A stretch of 18,821 nt of DNA, taken from contig JAEDCY010000049.1 in NCBI GenBank assembly GCA_016293915.1, positions 1 through 18,821 of the forward strand. The letters run 5' to 3'. Origin of the DNA: Treponema sp. (lineage in GTDB: Bacteria > Spirochaetota > Spirochaetia > Treponematales > Treponemataceae). A model generated the notes under the pieces. The model worked only from the letters and a program-made list of their open reading frames with translations. It had not been told where the DNA came from and made no database searches. The position numbers were made by a program, and so were the translations under genes. Below, in pieces: positions 13,852 to 18,821 of this stretch. Every line of letters begins with the position of its first letter. Position 1 is the stretch's first letter.

Positions 13852-15422
13852 TTCTGTTTACCCCATTTAAGATTTACACCAACATAAGCAGACGGACTAA
13901 GTTTTCCAACCGAGTCATATTCACAGTTTATATTGAACTCAAAGAATCCAACCATCATTCCTGCCCCACCGCTTATAAAAGCAGAAAAAACAGAATCGCC
14001 AATAATATATCCGCCAGACAAAAGCGCCAGCGTTGAAACCTTAGCTCCAAAACGAACTTCGGTTATAATGCAGACAGAATTTCCCCATGGTGAAAACAAA
14101 AAACCAGTAGGCACAAACACAGCCGCAGAAAGAAGACTCGGTGGATTTACCACCTGCCCTCTTATCTTATATGTTGTTGGAAAATCAGAAGACGGGAATC
14201 CATATTGACCGGTTAGTCCAAGACCAAAAAACCATGGAGCAGTTTTATTACAATATCTGTATTCAACACTAAAATTGATTGACGCAAGATATGGTTTATT
14301 CAGATAATTAGCACCTGCCGCGAATGTTACTTCCTGAAATCTTACACTTGTTACAGCCCCTTTCTTTCCTGCAAGACTTGAATCGGTAACAAGAGTCATA
14401 TTATCTTCAAGATAAGGCTCAACTTCAAAAAGTCTTACCTCTCCGTTTATGAAACCAGCATACATATAATCTGCTGCAAGGTTAAAATCAAAAACTGTAA
14501 AATCTGAATCATCCGGAATATTTACAACAGAAACAGGTCTTCTTGAGGAAATGCTGTAAATCATAACTTCATTTTTATCATTTTGAATGGCTATAAGATC
14601 CGGATCTTTAAGAGGACGGATAGCTGTAATTGCCCTTCCTGTCATAATTGAATACAAGGTATTTCCGGCATAATCAGAAATTCTAAAGGAGTTTCTTCCA
14701 TCCTGACTGATTATATAAACTGAATCTTCTGTAAAATAAACTGGAACTCGGGAACGAGTATAAATACCGTTAATCTGCGTAACTTTTGTACTACTATGAC
14801 TATTCCAGATATATGCATTTCCATCGAGAGATACAGTAGCAAGATATTCTCCGCTTGGACAAAACTCCATTGCATACACCATTGCTTTGTGTTCTGATAT
14901 CACTCTTGTAATTGAACTCTGAGTAACTCTCAAAAGAAAATGAACCTGGATAGTATTATCACTGAAGGCTGTGGCGATATAATCTGAATTACGACTGAAA
15001 GCTGTTGCTGTTATTGATTTTTTTTGAGTTGAATCTGAACAATCCGCAGAAAAATACGGTTCTCTGTTATTAAGATACCAGCCGCCTTCATCTTTCTTTA
15101 TTTCTATAACCTTAAAACTTCCATTTCTAGTCATTATAGAAATATATTCTTTATCATTTTCTGTATAGAAAACTGTTCTTACAGAATCAGATTCATTCAA
15201 AAGCCCTACTTTGGAATAATCAGAAGTATCATAAAGTATTACATTATTTTCAAATGATACTGCAAGGAGAGTTCCAGCCTGATTCTGAGAAATCTGAAGA
15301 ACTTCTCCTTCCGGTTCCGATATGCAGATATTATCTTTTACCTCATTATCCTGAGCATATAAATTTGAGAAATTTAAAAATACTAAAAAAATAAAAAAAA
15401 TAATGAAATTTACTTTTTTCAT
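13848..15422 (-). CDS. Exported beta-propeller (WD40-like) protein with C-terminal barrel-like region
   Basis: 524 aa. Residues 1-23 are a signal peptide ending LYA-Q. Residues about 30-345 contain WD40-like blades: the clearest is EFCPSGEYLATVSLDGNAYIWNSHS; others are GTLLAVSFENNVILYDTS, SDYIATAFSDNTIQVHF and ADYMYAGFINGEVRLFEV, roughly six or seven in all. Residues about 355-524 change character to alternating hydrophobic and aromatic strands (INFSVEYRYC, GLGLTGQYGF, VCIITEVRFGAKV, FFEFNINCEYD, SAYVGVNLKWGKQK), which suggests a small outer-membrane-type barrel, though a periplasmic beta-sandwich cannot be excluded. A weak upstream site (GAG) precedes the ATG. It is the first gene of the cluster and overlaps the small lipoprotein gene by four bases. 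I know no characterised protein with exactly this layout. Confidence 0.72.
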   Translation of the reverse strand: MKKVNFIIFFIFLVFLNFSNLYAQDNEVKDNICISEPEGEVLQISQNQAGTLLAVSFENNVILYDTSDYSKVGLLNESDSVRTVFYTENDKEYISIMTRNGSFKVIEIKKDEGGWYLNNREPYFSADCSDSTQKKSITATAFSRNSDYIATAFSDNTIQVHFLLRVTQSSITRVISEHKAMVYAMEFCPSGEYLATVSLDGNAYIWNSHSSTKVTQINGIYTRSRVPVYFTEDSVYIISQDGRNSFRISDYAGNTLYSIMTGRAITAIRPLKDPDLIAIQNDKNEVMIYSISSRRPVSVVNIPDDSDFTVFDFNLAADYMYAGFINGEVRLFEVEPYLEDNMTLVTDSSLAGKKGAVTSVRFQEVTFAAGANYLNKPYLASINFSVEYRYCNKTAPWFFGLGLTGQYGFPSSDFPTTYKIRGQVVNPPSLLSAAVFVPTGFLFSPWGNSVCIITEVRFGAKVSTLALLSGGYIIGDSVFSAFISGGAGMMVGFFEFNINCEYDSVGKLSPSAYVGVNLKWGKQK

Positions 15423-15486
15423 TGCTCTCGTCCAATATCCAAATATTTTTAATTTCCAACTGAATATTTTACAGAAAAATAAAATA

Positions 15487-15514
15487 ATTGTATTGAGTAA
15501 TTAGTCACTGAAAA
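15487..15514 (-). promoter_or_regulatory. Possible promoter for the envelope cluster
   Basis: On the minus strand, TTTTCA (15509-15514, 4/6) is separated by 16 bp from TACAAT (15487-15492, 5/6). It lies about 65 bp upstream of the propeller gene start. It is the best candidate in this AT-rich stretch but not strong. Confidence 0.35.
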
Positions 15515-15562
15515 ACTGTGAAAAATTCACGGGGGTGACCAATAAATTTACCTTCTGGTGTC

Positions 15563-15707
15563 ATTCCGAACTTGTTTCGGAATCTATAGACCTAAATGTA
15601 GTGTAGATGCTGAAACATAGGGAGCGACACTGCTATGCAGTGTAAAAACAGTCCAGTGGACTGTTTTTAGCGAGTCTCCGAGCAGCTATGCTGCGAAGGT
15701 TCAGCAT
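15563..15707. repeat. Composite palindromic element, second copy (module in the second hairpin)
   Basis: A simple hairpin attccgaa-cttgt-ttcggaat (15563-15583) is followed 23 bases later by arms atgctgaa (15607-15614) and ttcagcat (15700-15707) enclosing an 85-bp module. The module repeats that at 1479-1560 almost exactly from AGGGAGCG to GCTGCGAAGG, including the perfect 25-bp palindrome (15644-15668). The first internal hairpin differs in sequence (cactgc-tat-gcagtg here) but is still complementary and longer. With the tail of tpiA and the propeller gene, this fills the 368-bp gap 15423-15790; the rest of the gap is AT-rich and includes a 16-bp palindrome tgataaaattttatca (15732-15747). Confidence 0.85.
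15644..15668. terminator. Symmetric terminator-like palindrome, second copy
   Basis: Identical to 1506-1530. It lies about 120 bp past the tpiA stop codon and is the only terminator-like structure between tpiA and the envelope cluster, so it may end the tpiA transcript. Confidence 0.5.
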
Positions 15708-15790
15708 GACAATACTTTTTAGTCAGTCCCGTGATAAAATTTTATCAAGAAGGATTTATATTTTAATACATTTCCTTAAAAAGCAATTTT

Positions 15791-16540
15791 TTACAATACA
15801 CAAATTGGAACGAAAGTTTCTGCCTTCAAAGATGCACCACCGATAAGACCACCGTCGATATCTGGCTGTGCAAGAAGCTCTGGGGCATTAGAAGCTTTCA
15901 TAGATCCACCGTACTGGATGATTACTTCATCAGCTACTTTCTGATTGTAAAGTTTTGCGATGTATCCGCGGATGAACTTGTGAATAGACTGAGCATCATC
16001 TGGAGTAGCAGTCTTACCTGTACCAATAGCCCAAACTGGTTCGTAAGCAATTGTTACATTCTTCATCTGTTCTTCAGTTACACCTGCAAGACCTGCAGAA
16101 AGCTGGAATGCACAAACCTGCTCAGCTTCGCCAGCCTCACGCTCGCTCAAAAGTTCACCGATACAAAGATCAACTTCGAGACCAGATGCAAGAGCCTTGC
16201 GAACTTTTTTATTGATAAGTTCATCAGATTCACCGATTTCGTGGCGACGCTCAGAGTGACCAAGAATTACACACTGACAACCGATATCCTTGAGCATTGC
16301 GCAAGAAACTTCACCTGTGTGAGCTCCGTTATCTGTAGCAGCACAATCCTGAGCTGCGAGAATAATATTACTTCCCTTTACAACCTGAGCAACTGCATCA
16401 AGGTATACAAAAGGAACTCCAATCATATATTTGTTTGTTTTACCCTTCAACTGTTCAACAAGGTCTTTTGCGAGAGCAACAGCCTCAGCCTTTGTTGTAT
16501 TCATCTTCCAGTTTCCAGCAATATAATGTGTACGTGCCAT
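15791..16540 (-). CDS. tpiA: Triosephosphate isomerase
   Basis: 249 aa, full length for this glycolytic TIM-barrel enzyme that interconverts dihydroxyacetone phosphate and glyceraldehyde 3-phosphate in the cytoplasm. All catalytic residues are present: N10 and K12 in AGNWKMN, H95 in ILGHSERR, and E167 in AYEPVWAIGTG, with loop 6 following. The phosphate-binding segments YGGSMKASNAPELL (210-223) and DGGLIGGASL (229-238) are intact. AGGAG lies seven bases upstream of the ATG. A candidate promoter overlaps the end of cysK 60 bp upstream, so it may be transcribed alone as well as with cysK. With pgk nearby, the glycolytic genes are split by cysK rather than adjacent. Confidence 0.97.
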   Translation of the reverse strand: MARTHYIAGNWKMNTTKAEAVALAKDLVEQLKGKTNKYMIGVPFVYLDAVAQVVKGSNIILAAQDCAATDNGAHTGEVSCAMLKDIGCQCVILGHSERRHEIGESDELINKKVRKALASGLEVDLCIGELLSEREAGEAEQVCAFQLSAGLAGVTEEQMKNVTIAYEPVWAIGTGKTATPDDAQSIHKFIRGYIAKLYNQKVADEVIIQYGGSMKASNAPELLAQPDIDGGLIGGASLKAETFVPICVL

Positions 16541-16582
16541 AGTTATCTCCTGTTATGTACATTTGTTTGATTTGTTTATCTT

Positions 16583-16611
16583 ATTTTAATGAAATAGATT
16601 TTAGAATTCAA
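16583..16611 (-). promoter_or_regulatory. Candidate promoter for tpiA
   Basis: On the minus strand, TTGAAT (16606-16611, 4/6) inside the last cysK codons is separated by 17 bp from TAAAAT (16583-16588, 5/6). The start would be near 16576, giving a leader of about 35 nt. Confidence 0.45.
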
Positions 16612-17542
16612 CATCCTCATCAAAAAGCGGTGTGCTGAAGTAGCGCTCTGCAGTATCAGGTAAAACAGTTACAACAGTCTTTCCAGGTCCAAGCGCCTTT
16701 GCAAGCTCAAGGGCCGCAGCAACGTTTGTTCCGCTGGAAATGCCGCACATAATTCCTTCCTTGCGGGAAAGTTCGCGGCTTGTTCTGATTGCCTGACTAT
16801 CTGTTACGATAAAAATATCATCATAGATTTCTTTGTTCAAAATCGGCGGAATAAGTCCATCTCCAATTCCCATCTGAAGGTGGGTTCCTACACTACCACC
16901 GCTGAGAATTGCTGCGTGTGCCGGTTCAACGGCCCAGATTGTGATTTCGGGATTTTTTGATTTTAATACCTCGCCGATTCCGGTGAGAGTTCCGCCCGTA
17001 CCGATTCCAGAACAAAAACCGTCTATAGGACCATCAACATCTTCAAGAATTTCTACGGCTGTTTGCTCACGCTGAATCTGCGGGTTAGCCGGATTTTCAA
17101 ACTGCTGAGGAATAAAAACATGCGGGTCCATGTGCTGCATGTAAAAAGCAGTATCAATACATTCCTGGATACATTTTCCAATGTCACCGTTATCGTGAAC
17201 TAACTTAACTTCCGCCCCATAGTGCTTAACCAGTTTGCGGCGCTCTTCGGAAACACTGTCGGGCATAATGATTACAGTTTTGTAACCGCGAACCGCGCCA
17301 ATAAGGGCAAGACCTATTCCCTGGTTACCACTGGTAGGTTCAACAATGACTGAATTTTTGTCGATTAAACCACGGCGTTCAGCGTCCAGAATCATATTAA
17401 AAGCAGTACGGGTTTTGATGGAACCGCCTACATTAAGTCCTTCAAATTTTACAAGGACACGAGCCATATCTGGAGTTACCATTTTCTGTAACTGAATAAG
17501 AGGTGTGTGTCCAATAGCTTCAAGAATGTTGTTGTAGATCAT
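16601..17542 (-). CDS. cysK: Cysteine synthase (O-acetylserine sulfhydrylase)
   Basis: 313 aa, PLP fold-type II enzyme making cysteine from O-acetylserine and sulfide. K43 in VGGSIKTR is the predicted PLP Schiff-base lysine. The substrate loop is TSGNQG (70-75), where the E. coli enzyme has TSGNTG; the Q form is one I have seen in anaerobe homologues. GIGTGGTLTGIG binds the cofactor phosphate, and CGISSGTN near residue 265 is the C-terminal cofactor site. The closing segment VVTVLPDTAERYFST is typical. There is no C-terminal regulatory domain, so it is not a cystathionine beta-synthase. A weak upstream GAG precedes the ATG. A strong terminator ends only 12 bases upstream of the start codon, so its transcription depends on read-through or an unseen promoter. 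Confidence 0.92.
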   Translation of the reverse strand: MIYNNILEAIGHTPLIQLQKMVTPDMARVLVKFEGLNVGGSIKTRTAFNMILDAERRGLIDKNSVIVEPTSGNQGIGLALIGAVRGYKTVIIMPDSVSEERRKLVKHYGAEVKLVHDNGDIGKCIQECIDTAFYMQHMDPHVFIPQQFENPANPQIQREQTAVEILEDVDGPIDGFCSGIGTGGTLTGIGEVLKSKNPEITIWAVEPAHAAILSGGSVGTHLQMGIGDGLIPPILNKEIYDDIFIVTDSQAIRTSRELSRKEGIMCGISSGTNVAAALELAKALGPGKTVVTVLPDTAERYFSTPLFDEDVEF

Positions 17543-17554
17543 ATATAATAACTC

Positions 17555-17586
17555 AAAAAAAAGACCTTCGGATCAAGCCCGAAGGT
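17555..17586 (-). terminator. Strong Rho-independent terminator after pgk, 12 bases before cysK
   Basis: On the minus strand, ACCTTCGG-GCTTGAT-CCGAAGGT (17564-17586) is followed by C then eight T (17555-17562). It fits the CAAG-loop hairpin family, with its own arm sequence, and the flanking GA and TGACA. Its T-tract ends 12 bases before the cysK ATG, an unusually tight position for a simple terminator. Confidence 0.8.
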
Positions 17587-17595
17587 GACAGTAGC

Positions 17596-17701
17596 GTCAT
17601 TGTCAGAACGCCCCTCGTCCTTGCGAGGCCAAAAGGCCGTGGCAATCCACATACAACAATACCTTGTTATTTGTGGATTGCTTCGCTACGCTCGCAATGA
17701 C
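17596..17701. repeat. Long imperfect palindromic repeat abutting the pgk stop codon
   Basis: Outer arms gtcattg (17596-17602) and caatgac (17695-17701) and inner arms gcaatccaca (17642-17651) and tgtggattgc (17672-17681) around an AACAA/TTGTT loop hairpin. The outer and inner ends resemble the widespread gtcattgcgag...gaagcaatcc type of dispersed repeat. It ends exactly at the base before the pgk stop codon (17702-17704). Confidence 0.7.
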
Positions 17702-18821
17702 TTATTTCTGAGCAAGAATAGCAATACCAGGCAATGTTTTTCCTTCGAGGAATTCGAGAGAAGCTCCACCACCAGTAGAAACGTGGCTCATCTTGTCTGC
17801 AAGGTTGAACTTGTTTACAGCGGCAACAGAGTCACCACCACCAACTACAGTCATAGCACCCTTAGATGTTGCTTCTGCAACAAGGCGAGCTACAGCTTCA
17901 GTTCCCTTTGCAAAGTTTTCGAACTCGAATACTCCAACAGGTCCGTTCCATACGATAGACTTAGAAGCAAGAATAGCGTTCTTGTAAAGTTCAACAGTCT
18001 TAGGACCAACATCCATACCCATAAGGTTATCTGGAAGATCAACTGCATCAACTGCAACAGGATCCTTATCAGCAAATTCAGCACCACCAACATGGTCAAC
18101 TGGGAGAAGAATCTTAACGCCAGCCTTTTCAGCCTTTGCAAGAAGATCCTTTGCTGTATCGAGGAAGTCATCTTCTACAAGTGACTTACCGATTGAGTGT
18201 CCCTGTGCCTTGAGGAATGTATAAGCCATACCACCACCAACGATGAGTGTAGAAGCGTTCTTCATAAGGCTTTCAAGAACAGCAATCTTTGAAGAAACCT
18301 TTGCACCACCGATAATAGCTGTCATTGGTTTTTCTGGATTTGTTACCATTGGCTGAATGTATTTAACTTCTTTTTCCATAAGGAAGCCGCCAACGCTTTC
18401 TACTGGCATGAACTTAGCGATAGAAGCTGTAGAAGCCTGATCTCGGTGAGCAGTTCCGAATGCATCGTTTACGAAAATGTCTCCGTATGTAGCAAGCTCT
18501 TTTGCCATTACATCGCGCTCTGCTGCGTCTTTAGAAGTCTCTTCCTTGTGGAAGCGAACGTTCTCGAGCATTGCAACAGCTCCTTCTGGAAGAGCATCGA
18601 TAGCAGCCTTCTGTCCGAGTGCATCTGGAAGGAAGGTAACTGGCTTTCCGAGTTTTGAAGCGAAATATTCTACAACCGGCTTCATGCGGTTCTTTCCGTT
18701 GATGAACTTTTCTGCATCAGCGTCTGTCCAGGTCTTTCCAGCCTTTTCAGCTTTTTCCTGAGCCTTTTTTACGTCCTTTTTAGGGTCTCCAAGGTGGCTC
18801 ATAAGAACGAGAGAACGTGGG
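17702..18821 (-). CDS. pgk: Phosphoglycerate kinase, N-terminus off the window
   Basis: At least 372 aa visible. The reading frame stays open to the window edge (PRSLVL then MSHLGDPKKD), and that MSHLG motif is internal in the family, so the true start is outside. It transfers phosphate between 1,3-bisphosphoglycerate and ADP in glycolysis. Family landmarks include MLENVRFHKEE, the GAKVSSKI nucleotide segment, GPVGVFE, and the C-terminal GGGDSVAAVNKF with STGGGASLEFLEG, which is the standard ending. Most PGKs read HLGRP where this reads HLGDP followed by about 25 charged residues (KKDVKKAQEKAEKAGKTWTD) before NGKNRMKPVVEY; I associate this insertion with treponemes. The gene ends against a long palindromic repeat and a terminator. 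Confidence 0.95.
   Translation of the reverse strand, partial: PRSLVLMSHLGDPKKDVKKAQEKAEKAGKTWTDADAEKFINGKNRMKPVVEYFASKLGKPVTFLPDALGQKAAIDALPEGAVAMLENVRFHKEETSKDAAERDVMAKELATYGDIFVNDAFGTAHRDQASTASIAKFMPVESVGGFLMEKEVKYIQPMVTNPEKPMTAIIGGAKVSSKIAVLESLMKNASTLIVGGGMAYTFLKAQGHSIGKSLVEDDFLDTAKDLLAKAEKAGVKILLPVDHVGGAEFADKDPVAVDAVDLPDNLMGMDVGPKTVELYKNAILASKSIVWNGPVGVFEFENFAKGTEAVARLVAEATSKGAMTVVGGGDSVAAVNKFNLADKMSHVSTGGGASLEFLEGKTLPGIAILAQK

Noticed and set aside
15980..16570. Plus-strand open frame opposite tpiA (196 codons)
   Set aside because: Antisense shadow of tpiA; cysteine- and serine-rich translation with no domain pattern.

Overview
The window reads as an AT-rich spirochaete chromosome, most likely a Treponema. 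The reasons are a complete bacterial V-type (A/V-type) ATPase operon in place of an F-type one, a phosphoglycerate kinase with the MSHLGDPKKD-type insertion I associate with treponemes, several small signal-peptide or lipobox proteins, and many short palindromic intergenic repeats. The genus is inferred from family knowledge, not from a marker gene. All sixteen genes I accept lie on the minus strand, so transcription runs from high to low coordinates.

In transcription order: pgk (5' end off the window) ends at a strong terminator, then come cysK and tpiA. A repeat-rich gap of about 370 bp (15423-15790) follows. Next is a three-gene cell-envelope cluster: a beta-propeller protein with a C-terminal barrel-like region, a small lipoprotein, and a large fibronectin-III/InlB-like lipoprotein. 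After another terminator and a near-consensus promoter, a probable eleven-gene operon runs from 11229 to 1628: secG, a PTS EIIA-like protein, then V-ATPase subunits G, C, I, K, F, E, A, B and D. These nine subunits are the full set for a Thermus/archaeal-type rotary ATPase: A/B head, D/F axle, C coupling funnel, E/G stalks, I stator and K ring. A universal-stress-like protein and a J-domain protein close the run, ending in an 18-bp-arm hairpin beside a repeated 16-bp palindrome.

Most genes are ordinary housekeeping genes. The unusual content is between them. Several families of small palindromic repeats occupy nearly every intergenic gap. One is a hairpin family whose arms differ between copies yet stay complementary around a conserved CAAG/CTTG loop. 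In two places an approximately 82-85 bp multi-hairpin module sits inside the loop of such a hairpin, once in each relative orientation. Both loci otherwise share the same two-hairpin architecture, which suggests a mobile structured element that targets hairpin loops. Other repeats abut or contain stop codons (pgk, atpI, atpB), remove the visible Shine-Dalgarno sequence of atpD, or act as terminators.
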